NCBI GenBank assembly: GCA_001898185.1
Contig: MKTI01000003.1
Span: forward strand, 1 to 64,000
From: Cellulomonas sp. 73-145
GTDB lineage: Bacteria > Actinomycetota > Actinomycetes > Actinomycetales > Cellulomonadaceae
DNA: 64,000 nt
Direction of reading: 5' to 3'
A model generated the notes under the pieces. That model was given only the letters and a program-made list of their open reading frames with translations, made no database searches and was not told where the DNA came from. Within the stretch, counting starts at the first letter, position 1; each line of letters begins with the position of its first letter. The translations under genes and the position numbers were made by a program. Of the stretch, positions 49,733 to 61,930 are shown piece after piece.

Positions 49733-50974
49733 TCAGGCCGCGTCGGGCGCGCTCGTCGGCGGGGGTACGGGCTCGCGGGCCGGCCGCACCGACCCTCGTC
49801 GAGGGCGCGGCGCCGGGTCGGGGGCGAGCCGGCGCTCGTCGGACGGCAGCCGGGAGGCGGCGAACGCCAGGGCGTGCGGCAGCCCGTGCCTCGCCATCAC
49901 CCAGGTGTGGTCGTGCCCCGGCTCGTTGCGCACCAGCACCTGGGCGCCGCGCGCCCGCAGCACCCCGGCGATCGAGCGGGCGACCTGACCGTTGGTGCGT
50001 CCGCGGGCGTGGCCCGCGATGTCGACGAACACGCCGAGGTCCGGCGGGAGCGGCACGTCGCCGACGTACGACGACACGTCGTGCTCCGCCCACTCCTGCG
50101 GCGTCCGCAGCATCAGCCGCCCGCCCAGGCCGGGGTCGCCGTACGGCTCGAAGGTCAGCAGCGTGGCGAACAGCTCCGGGTGCCGCAGCCCCTGGTCGAG
50201 GGCGGCGAAGCCGCCCGCCGAGAACCCAGCCAGCATCCGGCGCCGCCGGTCGTCGCTCACCCGGAACCGCTGCTGCACCCACGGCAGCAGCACCTGCCAC
50301 AGGAAGGTCTCGATCTGGGCGCCGCCGGTGGTCGAGTCCAGGCCCTCCGTGTCGAGCCACGAGAGGCCGGTGCCGTTGAGGTCCGGCGCGACGGCGACCA
50401 CCGGCGGGATCGCCCCGGACGACACCAGCTCGTCGAGCAGCCGGGGGACCTCCGCCGCCGCGAACCAGTCGGCGGACGACCCCGGGGTGCCGTGCAGCAT
50501 CAGCAGCAGCGGGTACCGGCGCTCCGGCTCGTCGTCGTAGCCCGGCGGGGTCCACACCCACGTGATCGAGGCGGGCAGACGCAGCTCGCGCGGTACCGGC
50601 ACCTGCACCGCGAGCACCTGTCCGGAGCCGTCCTCGGCCTGCCGCCACGTGCGGACGCTGCCCGGCGGCGGCGTGCTCCGGCGCACCCGCGCCGACCAGC
50701 TGGCCAGGTACATGCCGACGGCGCCCGGGGTCGGCACGTAGCCGACGTACCGGTTGACCGCGAGCGCCGTGGTCAGCGCCAGCGCGCCGCCGGCACCGAT
50801 CGTCCAGCGCCGGCCCCCGGTGCCCGACCGGCGGCCCAGCACCACCCCTGCGGCGGTGAGCCCCGCCGCCACGGCCACCGGCCAGCGGGCGCGCAGCAGC
50901 CTCGGCGGGTCGGCGAGCCGGCTGATCGGGGACCGCACGGAGCTCACCACGGACGGGGCCCGGCCGGGGTTCAC
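49733..50974 (-). CDS. Membrane-anchored alpha/beta-hydrolase esterase (paralogue 1)
   Basis: A 413-residue protein with two hydrophobic N-terminal segments (about 28-90) and an outside esterase-D/antigen-85-type domain: WVWTPPGYDDEPERRYPLLL, LMLHGTPGSSADWF (oxyanion-hole region), MLAGFSAGGFAALDQGLRHP with the nucleophile Ser, FVDIAGHARG with the Asp/Glu region, and EPGHDHTWVMARHGLP with the His. It is followed downstream by a Pro/Arg-rich tail. Its paralogue and an MprF-type synthase are next to it, and enzymes of this kind hydrolyse aminoacyl-phosphatidylglycerol in some bacteria, so that is the favoured, unproven substrate. Confidence 0.82.
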   Translation of the reverse strand: MNPGRAPSVVSSVRSPISRLADPPRLLRARWPVAVAAGLTAAGVVLGRRSGTGGRRWTIGAGGALALTTALAVNRYVGYVPTPGAVGMYLASWSARVRRSTPPPGSVRTWRQAEDGSGQVLAVQVPVPRELRLPASITWVWTPPGYDDEPERRYPLLLMLHGTPGSSADWFAAAEVPRLLDELVSSGAIPPVVAVAPDLNGTGLSWLDTEGLDSTTGGAQIETFLWQVLLPWVQQRFRVSDDRRRRMLAGFSAGGFAALDQGLRHPELFATLLTFEPYGDPGLGGRLMLRTPQEWAEHDVSSYVGDVPLPPDLGVFVDIAGHARGRTNGQVARSIAGVLRARGAQVLVRNEPGHDHTWVMARHGLPHALAFAASRLPSDERRLAPDPAPRPRRGSVRPAREPVPPPTSAPDAA

Positions 50975-51017
50975 CGCCTCATGGTGCGCACGGATCCTGT
51001 GCGGGCGCCATGAGAGC

Positions 51018-52160
51018 TCAGGCGGCGCTCAGGTGGTGCGAGGCGAACACCAGCGCGTACGGCAGCGTCGCGCGGGCCATGTTCCAGGTGTGCACGTCCC
51101 CGCGGGCGACGTGGAGCACCACGTCCTGGCCGCGCTCGCGCAGCGTGGCGGCGATCGTGCGGGCGTCCCGGGAGTCCTGGCCGTGGTCCGCGCCCGCGAC
51201 GGCGACGAAGGCGGCGACCGGGTGGGGCAGCGGGATGGTGGGCGCGTACGCCGTCACGTGGTGCGTCGCCCACTCGGCACCGGTGGCCAGCATCGCCGTG
51301 CCGCCGGTGCCCGGGTCGCCGTAGGGCGCCATCGCCAGCAGCGTGCTGTACAGCCCGGTGTGGCGCAGCACCTGGTCGAGGGCGCAGTAGCCGCCCGAGG
51401 AGAAGCCGCCGAAGGCCCGGCCGGTGCGGTCGGCCACCGTGCGCAGGTGGGTGTCGACGTACGGGATCACGACGGTGGTCAGGTACGTCTCGACGAGCGC
51501 CCCGCCGGTGGTCGAGTCGAGGCACTCGGTGTCCCGGGCGCCGGGGCCGGTGCCGTTGACGTCGACCGAGACGACGATCATCGGCTGCACCAGCCCGTGC
51601 GCCAGCAGCGTGTCCATCGCGTGCCCGACGTTGCCCGCCGCGAACCAGTCGCCGGCGTGCCCGGGGCTGCCGTGGACCAGGTAGACCACCGGGTACCGGT
51701 CGGCGCTCTCCGCGTACCCCGGCGGCGTGTACACCCAGCTCGGTGCGGTGCCCATCCGCAGCTCCGGCGGTGCGGGGATGGTGACCGGCTGGGTGGCTCC
51801 GGTCGCCACCGACGCCGCGTTGGCGACGGGGATGCCGTGCCGCAGGGCGTGCGCGTGCCCGATGCCCCAGCCCGCCAAGGTCACGCGAGCCGCCGCCACG
51901 CTCGGCATGTACCCGACCACCACGTTGGTGGCGATCGCCAGGCACAGCACCAGGGCGGTCACCGCCGCCGTCCAGGCGGGCCAGGCCCGCCGACGCCGCC
52001 GCCCGGGACGCGGGCGCCGACGGCGGACCGCGACCGTGACCAGCACCGCCGTCAGCAGGGCGAGCCCCACCGCGGTCCACCAGGACCCGAGGAAGTCGCC
52101 GCCCTGACCGAGCTCGTGCAGCACCTCCGGCGGCAGCACGGGGTCGGCGTCGCTCCTCAC
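51018..52160 (-). CDS. Membrane-anchored alpha/beta-hydrolase esterase (paralogue 2)
   Basis: A 380-residue protein with two N-terminal membrane segments and the same extracellular esterase domain as its neighbour 43 bp downstream: VVYLVHGSPGHAGDWFAAGN, ECLDSTTGGALVETYL, AFGGFSSGGYCALDQVLRHT (nucleophile Ser), AVAGADHGQDSR and RGDVHTWNMARATLPYA (His). The shared blocks (LDSTTGG; G(F)S(A/S)GG...ALDQ..RH; YGDPG.GG) show that they arose by tandem duplication. It lies head to head with the MprF-type gene (51 bp), so they may share regulation. Confidence 0.82.
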   Translation of the reverse strand: MRSDADPVLPPEVLHELGQGGDFLGSWWTAVGLALLTAVLVTVAVRRRRPRPGRRRRRAWPAWTAAVTALVLCLAIATNVVVGYMPSVAAARVTLAGWGIGHAHALRHGIPVANAASVATGATQPVTIPAPPELRMGTAPSWVYTPPGYAESADRYPVVYLVHGSPGHAGDWFAAGNVGHAMDTLLAHGLVQPMIVVSVDVNGTGPGARDTECLDSTTGGALVETYLTTVVIPYVDTHLRTVADRTGRAFGGFSSGGYCALDQVLRHTGLYSTLLAMAPYGDPGTGGTAMLATGAEWATHHVTAYAPTIPLPHPVAAFVAVAGADHGQDSRDARTIAATLRERGQDVVLHVARGDVHTWNMARATLPYALVFASHHLSAA

Positions 52161-52210
52161 CGGGCCGATCCTGCCGCATGCGACGGCCGGGTCGGTGCGA
52201 GACTGGGGCC

Positions 52211-53902
52211 GTGGCGACGGCGGCGACAGCAGGCTCTCGAGGGGCCGGGCGGGTGGCCACCGACGACCGGATGGAGGCCCTCGCGCGGCACCGTCGTCAG
52301 GTGCGCGTCCGCACGGTCGCGTCCCGCGCGATCCTCGCGCTCGCGGTGATCACCCTGATCTCCGCCGCGCGTCCGCACCTGTGGCAGCCGGTCGCGGTGC
52401 TGGGTCAGGTGGCCTGGAACGCCCGGCCGCACGTGGCACGTCCGTCGCTGGTGCTCGCGGCGGTGGTGATGCTCGGCACGTCGCGCGGCCTGCGCCGCGG
52501 GCACTCGATCGCGTGGGCCGGCACGCTCGCCGTGCTGGCCGTCTCCGCGGTGCTGCACCTGGCGCACCGCGTGGACGTGGTCCCGACCGTGCTGGTGCTG
52601 GGTGCCGCGATCTGGCTGGCCCTGCAGCGCCGGTCGTTCCCGGTGCGGGCCACTCGCCGCGAGGCACGGCGGGTGGCCCTGATCGCCGGCACGTGGCTGC
52701 TGCTGACCGGTGCGGCGGAGGTGCTGTTCCGGCTCGTGCTGCGCTCCGAGCCGGAGCACCGGTCGGCGCTGCGGGACCTGTCCGCCGACATCGACCTGGC
52801 CCTGGTCGTCGTCTTCGTCGTCGCGCTCGTCTGGTTCGTCATGTCCCCGCAGCGGCCCGGGCGGCTGCACACCGCGGCGCACCTGAACGAGCGGGAGCGC
52901 GCCCGCCGGGTGATCGAGCGGTGGGGCCGCGGCACCCTGGACTACTTCGCGCTGCGGGACGACAAGGACTGGTTCTTCGTCGGTGAGTCGGTGGTGGCCC
53001 ACGCGGTGCGCGGCGGCGTCTGCCTGGTGTCGCCCGACCCGATCGGGCCGCCGGGGGAGCAGGCCGACGCGTGGGCGGAGTTCCTGGACTACGCCGTCGA
53101 CTGCGGCTGGTCCGTCGCGGTGCTGGGCGCCTCGGCCGACTGGCTGCCGATCTACGAGGCCAGCGGGCTGCGCTCGGTGTACCTGGGCGACGAGGCGATC
53201 GTCGACTGCCCGGGCTTCAGCCTCGAGGGGCACGCGCGCAAGTCGCTGCGGCAGGCCGTGAACCGGGTGGGCAAGGCGGGCTACACCACCACGTTCGTCG
53301 AGTCGACGGCGGTGGACCCCGCGCTTCGGCAGCAGATCGAGGAGGTCGCCGACCAGTCGCGGCGCGGCGAGGCCGAGCGTGGCTTCTCCATGACGCTGTC
53401 CCGCCTGTTCGACCCGCACGACGCCGGCCTGATGCTCTCGGTGACGACGTCGCCGGAGGGCCGGGTGGACGCCTTCTGCCAGTGGGCGCCGGCTCCCGGC
53501 ATCGACGGGTGGTCCCTGGACGTGATGCGCCGCCGGCTCGACGTGCCGGACCTGCCCAACGGGCTGATCGACTTCACGGTGGTGCGCACCATCGAGGAGG
53601 TGGCGGCGCGCGGTCAGCGGGCGGTCGGCCTGAACTTCGCGGTGATGCGGGACGTGCTCGGTGGCCGCGGCGACTCGCGGTGGGAGGACCTGGTGCGGCC
53701 GATGCTGCAGCGGCTGTCGCAGCAGACCCAGATGAGCTCGCTGGCCAGCTTCAACGAGAAGTTCGGGCCGTCGTGGCAGCCCCGGTACGTGGTGCTGGAC
53801 GCCGCCGAGTTCGTCGGCACGCAGGCGCTGGTGATGGCAGGTGCCGAGGGCGTCACGGAGATCCCGGTGATCGGCCGGTTCCTCGGCCGGACCACCGCAT
53901 GA
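52211..53902 (+). CDS. MprF-type aminoacyl-phosphatidylglycerol synthase
   Basis: The start is taken at GTG 52,211 (563 aa); GTG 52,253 is also possible. About six membrane segments occupy residues about 45-220, fewer than the fourteen of full MprF with flippase. The C-terminal DUF2156/GNAT-like synthase domain shows YFALRDDKDWFFVGESVVAH, VCLVSPDPIGPPGEQADAWA, LEGHARKSLRQAVNRVGKAG, FSLTM-type GFSMTLSRLFDPHDAG, and LNFAVMRDVLGGRG. It transfers an amino acid from aminoacyl-tRNA to phosphatidylglycerol at the inner membrane, changing surface charge and resistance to cationic peptides. Which amino acid is unknown. The adjacent esterases may reverse the reaction. Confidence 0.85.
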   Translation: MATAATAGSRGAGRVATDDRMEALARHRRQVRVRTVASRAILALAVITLISAARPHLWQPVAVLGQVAWNARPHVARPSLVLAAVVMLGTSRGLRRGHSIAWAGTLAVLAVSAVLHLAHRVDVVPTVLVLGAAIWLALQRRSFPVRATRREARRVALIAGTWLLLTGAAEVLFRLVLRSEPEHRSALRDLSADIDLALVVVFVVALVWFVMSPQRPGRLHTAAHLNERERARRVIERWGRGTLDYFALRDDKDWFFVGESVVAHAVRGGVCLVSPDPIGPPGEQADAWAEFLDYAVDCGWSVAVLGASADWLPIYEASGLRSVYLGDEAIVDCPGFSLEGHARKSLRQAVNRVGKAGYTTTFVESTAVDPALRQQIEEVADQSRRGEAERGFSMTLSRLFDPHDAGLMLSVTTSPEGRVDAFCQWAPAPGIDGWSLDVMRRRLDVPDLPNGLIDFTVVRTIEEVAARGQRAVGLNFAVMRDVLGGRGDSRWEDLVRPMLQRLSQQTQMSSLASFNEKFGPSWQPRYVVLDAAEFVGTQALVMAGAEGVTEIPVIGRFLGRTTA

Positions 53903-54695
53903 TCGTCGGGCTCCTGGCGGCGATCGGCGCCAGCATCGGGTACGGGGTGGCGACGATCATGCAGGCAGTCGGCACCCGCCGCGCGCACGGCATGGCGGCG
54001 TTCGGCAACCCGCTGGTGCTCGGCGGTCTGGCGCTGGACGGGGCGTGCTTCCTGCTGTCCCTGCTGGCGTTCGCGCGGCTGCCGCTGTTCGCCGTCGAGA
54101 CGGTGATCGCCGCCTCGGTGGTCGTGGTGGTGCTGCTGGCACGGCCGTTCCTCGGAGCGCCGCTGCGGCCCGTCGACCTCGCCGCGGCCGTCGGTGTGGT
54201 GCTGTCGCTCGTGGTGCTCGCGGCCGCGTCCGGCGACCAGCCGCCGGTGCAGGCGCACGGCACGTTCCTGGTCGCGACCGTGGCCGGCGCCGGCGCGCTC
54301 GTGGTGCTGCTCGCGGCGTCCTACGCCAAGGGGCCGGCGTGGCTGCTCGGCCTGGTCAGCGCGCTCGGCTACGCCGGGGTGGCGATCGGCGCCCGCGGCG
54401 CCCGCACCGACGGCCCGCTGCTGCACGTGGTGCTGCAGCCGATGGCCGCCGTCGTCGTCGGCTGCGGGGTGATCGCCGTGGTCGCCTACGTGCGCGCGCT
54501 CGAGCGCGGCCCGGTCGGGCTGGCCGCCGCCACGGTGTCCGTGGTGGAGGTGCTGGTCCCCGGCCTGGTCGGCGCAGCGTTCCTCGGCGACACCGTGCGG
54601 GCGGGCTGGCTGCCCGGGGTGGTGCTCGCGGTCGGCGTCGCGCTGGCGGGCTGCGTGGTGCTCGCGCGCAGCCCCGCCAACGCGGCCGCCGGCGG

Positions 54696-54699
<4 letters not shown>
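53899..54699 (+). CDS. DMT-superfamily (EamA-like) membrane protein
   Basis: The ATG overlaps the stop of the MprF-type gene (ATGA), so the two are co-translated. The 266-residue protein has about nine membrane helices in two repeats ([59 protein letters not shown]), the drug/metabolite exporter fold. Coupled to a lipid aminoacylase, it may move the modified lipid or another small molecule. Its stop codon shares the bases CTAG with the convergent acs gene. Confidence 0.75.
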
Positions 54700-56681
<1,982 letters not shown>

Positions 56682-56780
56682 GGTGTCTCCTCCGCAGCGA
56701 CGATGATGCGATCGGTCGAGTCACAGATGGTGCCACCTGGGACTTTAGACCCGCATGTGCCGTGGTCAGGGCCGTGGGCG

Positions 56781-56857
56781 GCTCCGTGCTCGGCTCCGGT
56801 GCTCAGCGCCGTGCTCAGCTCCGTGCTCGCCTCCAGTGCTCGGCTCCGGTGCTCGCC
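56781..56857. repeat. Imperfect 12-13-bp tandem repeats
   Basis: About six copies of a unit like GCTCCGTGCTCG / GCTCCGGTGCTC fill the space between the acs promoter and the stop codon of the upstream gene. They are in the terminal 77 bp before the stop at 56,858 of the Pro-rich membrane protein. Slippage is likely; no function is clear. Confidence 0.7.
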
Positions 56858-57940
56858 TCAGTGGGCGTTGCGCTCCCGGAAGGCACCGAGATGGATCCCG
56901 TGCCGGCGGGCGACGTGCGACACGATGCCGCTGGCCAGCACCATCACGCCGATCACCAGCAACGTGCCTGAGGTCGCCGCGACCGACGTCTGCACCACGG
57001 TGGGCTGCCACCCCTCGGCGCTGACCACCTGCAGCATCGCGTTGCGGCTGACGCCCGGCGCGAACAGCGCCAGCGCCCCGGCCAGCGTCAGCAGCACCCC
57101 GCCCGTGTAGCCGACCCACGGCGTCCACAGCGACAGCAGCGCCACCGCGGCCAGCAGCAGCGCGCCCAGTGCCACCAGCACGATGCCGAGCACCTCGACC
57201 CGTGCCACCCAGCCGTCCGCCTCGACGGACAGGATGCGGGACACCCCGAGCAGCGTGACCACGGCGGCCACGGCCGGCAGCAGCAGTCCCACGATCAGAC
57301 CGAGCACGTGCGTGCCGGCCCCGATGGTGCGCGGTGCGTTGGGGTCCGGGAACAGCGTCCCGTCCTCCGCGGTGCCCGGCGTCGACGCGACGGTGGCCGG
57401 GGTGGCGAGCGGCGGGGCGCCGGTGCGCTCGCCGGGCCGACCTGCCGAACCTGGTTCGCCGGCGACGGCGCCGGCGGCGACCGCCGGGCCGGGCATCGGC
57501 GCGGGTGGCACGTCGCGGGCCGGGCCGGAGCCGGGTGCGCCCGCTGCGGGGAGCGCCGTCGTGGTGCGCGAGTCCGGTGTCGGCTCCTGGCGTTCCGAGC
57601 GGGCGGCGGTGAACCGCGGCGGCGGGAGGCGGCGGTCGGCAGCCTCCGGGTCGGGCGGGGTCGGCAGCGGCCGCGCCTGCGCGTGCCGGTGCGCGGTCTC
57701 GTCGCTGACGGTCAGGCCCTCGCCCGACGGCGGCAGGTCCGCCGGTGCCGCGCTCTCGTGCGCGGCGGCGGGCTCGCTGCCGGGCGCTGTGCCGGGCACC
57801 GGGCGGGGCTCGCTGGTGGGCGCGCTGCCGGCGGGGCGGGTCGGCGTCGTGCCCGCTGCGGCGCCGGCGTCCGCGGCGTCCGGTGCCGGGGCCACGGGCT
57901 CGGTCGGAGCGGGGCGGTCCTGGGGGTCGCTGGTGCTCAT
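56858..57940 (-). CDS. Membrane protein with long Pro/Ala-rich N-terminus
   Basis: Start taken at ATG 57,940 (360 aa). The first about 200 residues are disordered, rich in Pro, Ala, Gly and acidic residues. The C-terminal part has four hydrophobic helices (HVLGLIVGLLLPAVAAVVTL; VEVLGIVLVALGALLLAAVA; GYTGGVLLTLAGALALFAP; GTLLVIGVMVLASGIVSHV). No family is recognised; a low-complexity cytoplasmic tail on a four-helix membrane protein is common in actinomycetes. It lies between the FNT channel and acs on the same strand. Confidence 0.6.
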   Translation of the reverse strand: MSTSDPQDRPAPTEPVAPAPDAADAGAAAGTTPTRPAGSAPTSEPRPVPGTAPGSEPAAAHESAAPADLPPSGEGLTVSDETAHRHAQARPLPTPPDPEAADRRLPPPRFTAARSERQEPTPDSRTTTALPAAGAPGSGPARDVPPAPMPGPAVAAGAVAGEPGSAGRPGERTGAPPLATPATVASTPGTAEDGTLFPDPNAPRTIGAGTHVLGLIVGLLLPAVAAVVTLLGVSRILSVEADGWVARVEVLGIVLVALGALLLAAVALLSLWTPWVGYTGGVLLTLAGALALFAPGVSRNAMLQVVSAEGWQPTVVQTSVAATSGTLLVIGVMVLASGIVSHVARRHGIHLGAFRERNAH

Positions 57941-58088
57941 CGCGCGCATGCTCCTCGGCTGGTCGTCGGCGCCCTGCGCGGGCGCGTCGAGGTCACGCTA
58001 TTGCTCTCCGGCCCGGTGCGCGCTCGCACGGCCAGGCGCGCCGCGATGCGACCGCGCAGGTGAGGGCACCGCGCAGGACGCCGAGGGG

Positions 58089-58973
58089 TCAGCGGACGGC
58101 GGCGACCTGAGCGAGCTGCTCGTCCAGCTCAGCGTCCGCCACGGTCGGGGTTGCCGACGCCGGCTCGACGGCACCCGGCTTCGCGTCCGACGCCGCACCG
58201 CGCGGTCCGTGCACGCCGTAGGCGTACGACGCGCCCACCAGCAACCCGCCGCCGACCAGGTTGCCGAGCCCGACGGCGAGCAGGTTCCGCGCGAACTCGC
58301 CGACGGTCGCGTGCGGCAGCCCCGCGATCAGGCCGAACGAGAAGGTGGTCATGTTGGCGACCACGTGCTCGAAGCCCGACGTGATGAACACCATGACGCA
58401 GGCGAAGATGACGGCGATCTTCGCGCCCTCATTCTCCAGGCGGCCGGCGCACCAGATCGCCAGGCAGACCAGCAGGTTGCACAGGATGCCGCGGACGAAC
58501 AGCTGACCGGTGGTCTCGGCCGCCTTGTGCTCGATCATCGCGGCGATCGTCTTGCCCGCCGCCGTCGTCGGCGCCAGCACGCCGGAGCCGCGCAGCAGGG
58601 CCGCGAACACCGCGGCACCGACCAGGTTGCCGACGAACACGGCGAGCAGCGTCAGCGCCGCCCGCCCCGGCCGCACGGACCGCCGGAGCACGCCCTGGGT
58701 CAGGATCATCATCGCCGAGGTGGCCAGCTCACCCCCGGCGACCACCACGATCGTCAGCGCCACCCCGAAGACGAGGCCCTGGATCAGGGGCGCCCACGGG
58801 GACCCGGCCTGCACCAGCGGCCCGCCGGCGGTGACCATGATCAGCACGCCGATGCCGATGTACGCGCCGGCGAGCATGGTCCGCACCAGGAACACCCCCG
58901 GCCGGTGCGTGAGGTCCACCTTGTGATGCGCGGCGTCCGCCTCGAGGTCCACGGTCTGCGGGATGGTCAGCAC
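58089..58973 (-). CDS. Formate/nitrite transporter (FNT) family channel
   Basis: A 294-residue protein with six membrane helices in the FNT pattern: TMLAGAYIGIGVLIMVTAGG, LATSAMMILTQGVLRR, FVGNLVGAAVFAALLRGSG, FVRGILCNLLVCLAIWCAG with the conserved C-N-x-L-V-C-L region, VFITSGFEHVVANMTTFSFG, and GNLVGGGLLVGASY. The family carries formate, nitrite, lactate, acetate or hydrosulfide. The gene neighbourhood (malic enzyme, acs) makes acetate or formate the likeliest; this is inference. The C-terminus is cytoplasmic and low-complexity. Confidence 0.9.
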   Translation of the reverse strand: MLTIPQTVDLEADAAHHKVDLTHRPGVFLVRTMLAGAYIGIGVLIMVTAGGPLVQAGSPWAPLIQGLVFGVALTIVVVAGGELATSAMMILTQGVLRRSVRPGRAALTLLAVFVGNLVGAAVFAALLRGSGVLAPTTAAGKTIAAMIEHKAAETTGQLFVRGILCNLLVCLAIWCAGRLENEGAKIAVIFACVMVFITSGFEHVVANMTTFSFGLIAGLPHATVGEFARNLLAVGLGNLVGGGLLVGASYAYGVHGPRGAASDAKPGAVEPASATPTVADAELDEQLAQVAAVR

Positions 58974-59062
58974 CCGACCAGGGTGACGGCTCGCCGAGGG
59001 TCAGTCCTGGGACGAATGGTCCGGTGCGGGACGCTGACCAGTGCGAGGACCGCCCGTTGTGA

Positions 59063-60460
<1,398 letters not shown>

Positions 60461-60840
60461 GCGGTCATTGTCACGACGTGAGGCCGATGCGCTCGTCGGC
60501 GCGCGGGACGGGCGCCCGTCGTGCCGTTCGAGGGGACCCCGGTCGGCCGGGGAGCCGGGGCCGCGGTGACGCCAGCGACGGCGCCCCGCAGGACGCCGCC
60601 GTCGGTACCGAGGTGCGGGGGTGAACATGGCGTGCATCGCTTCGGTCGCTACGGGTCCAGCCCGGTCGACCTGCCCTGTAGGTGGGCACTCCTGCGCGTG
60701 GGTGCCCCCGCACGTTCAGTTGTGAACCCTTGGTACCTCCTGCGGCGCCGTCTGCCTACCCCTGGCGGCGTCCGACGAGGTCAGGGCGTGCCGGCGGTCA
60801 CATGGCGGGACGACGGACCGGCATGTGGACGGGGCTGCCG
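60461..60840. other. 380-bp gene-free region holding a structured-RNA candidate
   Basis: No protein frame is convincing. The region lies between the HAD phosphatase stop and the malic enzyme start and holds nested inverted repeats (see the RNA entry). The malic enzyme promoter must also lie here, at the left end. Confidence 0.6.
60537..60775 (-). ncRNA. Ms1/6S-like RNA candidate
   Basis: Read on the minus strand (same strand as the HAD gene), the region folds into a long nested rod. GGACGCCGCC at its 5' side (60,764-60,773) pairs over 10 bp with GGCGGCGTCC at 60,591-60,600; inside it GGTACC (60,732-60,737) pairs with GGTACC (60,604-60,609), then GTGCGGGGG pairs with CCCCCGCAC (60,705-60,713 with 60,613-60,621). 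A hairpin CCCCGG-CCGA-CCGGGG (60,537-60,552) could end the transcript. In mycobacteria the 6S-like RNA Ms1 (MTS2823) lies directly after the Rv3661 phosphatase next to ssd (Rv3660c), the same setting as here. Exact ends, and the strand, remain uncertain. Confidence 0.5.
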
Positions 60841-61740
60841 TCAGTGGCCGACCCGTCCGCCGCCCCGGCGTCGCCGGGCCGCAAGGACCCACACCACGGC
60901 GCCCGCCGCCAGGAGCAGCAGCACGGCGGCCGCCGCGGTCCGGGAGTCGCGGCGCGACATCAGCCGGAGCGACACCGGCCGGACGAACCGCAGCGTCTCC
61001 CAGCCCCGCTCCTCGGCGAGCCGGCGCAGGGCCCGGTCGGGGTTGACCACCGCGGCGTGGCCCACGGCCGCGAGCATCGGCTCGTCGGTGATCGAGTCGG
61101 AGTACGCGTAGCTGGCCTGCAGGCTGTACCCCCTGCGGTGCGCGAGGTTGGCCATCGCCTCCGCCTTGGTCGGCCCGTACGCGTAGAAGTCGATCAGCCC
61201 CGTGTAGCGCCCGTCCGCGACGCGCATGTGCGTGGCGATGACGCCGTCCGCGCCGAGCAGCCGGGCGATCGGCTCCACCAGCTCCCGGCCCGACGCCGAC
61301 ACCACGATCACGTCCCGCCCGGCGCGGTGGTGCTCGTCGATCAGCACCACGGCCTCCGCGTACACCGCCGGGTCGATCGACTCGTGCAGCGTCCGCTCGA
61401 CGATGGCCGTCACCTGGTCCACGTCCCAGCCCGTCACCATCCGGGACAGCTGGGCGCGCATGCGCTCCGTCTGCACCTCGTCCGCGCCGCCCACCTGGTA
61501 GAGGAACTGGGCGTACGCGGCGCGCAGCATCGCGCGCCTGGTCAGCAGGCCGCCGGCGAGGAAAGGGCGCGAGAAGGCCGTGGCCGACGAGGTGGCGATG
61601 ATCGTCTTGTCGAGGTCGAAGAAGGCCGCCGCCCGGTGCGGGTCGGCCGGTGCCCGGTCGGCGGAGGGGTCGGCGGAGGGGTCGGCGGAGGGGTCGGCTG
61701 TGGGGCCGGCTGTGGGCTCCGCTGCGGCGGCGTCGCTCAT
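60841..61740 (-). CDS. HAD-IB family phosphatase (SerB-like)
   Basis: A 299-residue haloacid-dehalogenase-type hydrolase from ATG 61,740. Motif I is FFDLDKTIIATSSATAF with the nucleophile Asp, motif II is DVIVVSASGRE, and motif III/IV reads YSDSITDEPMLAAVG. A C-terminal membrane helix (AAAAVLLLLAAGAVVWVL) anchors it. The N-terminus has a DPSA repeat from a 12-bp DNA repeat. It belongs to the family next to Ssd in actinobacterial Tad loci (Rv3661). The substrate is unknown; phosphoserine or glycerol-phosphate-like compounds are usual. Confidence 0.88.
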   Translation of the reverse strand: MSDAAAAEPTAGPTADPSADPSADPSADRAPADPHRAAAFFDLDKTIIATSSATAFSRPFLAGGLLTRRAMLRAAYAQFLYQVGGADEVQTERMRAQLSRMVTGWDVDQVTAIVERTLHESIDPAVYAEAVVLIDEHHRAGRDVIVVSASGRELVEPIARLLGADGVIATHMRVADGRYTGLIDFYAYGPTKAEAMANLAHRRGYSLQASYAYSDSITDEPMLAAVGHAAVVNPDRALRRLAEERGWETLRFVRPVSLRLMSRRDSRTAAAAVLLLLAAGAVVWVLAARRRRGGGRVGH

Positions 61741-61930
61741 CGATCAGCCTCCTCGGCGGCCTGGGACCACGTGCTGCGGCGGCACCCGACGGGCGCCGGC
61801 TCACGCGAGCGTATCGGCGGCCACCCACCCACAGCCCGGCTCCGCACGTCGGCCCCCGGCGGGGCGTCGCACCGGGCCCGCCGCTTGCGGCGCGCAACGG
61901 CAGGCTGGGCGGCCGCTGAGGAGGTGGGGC

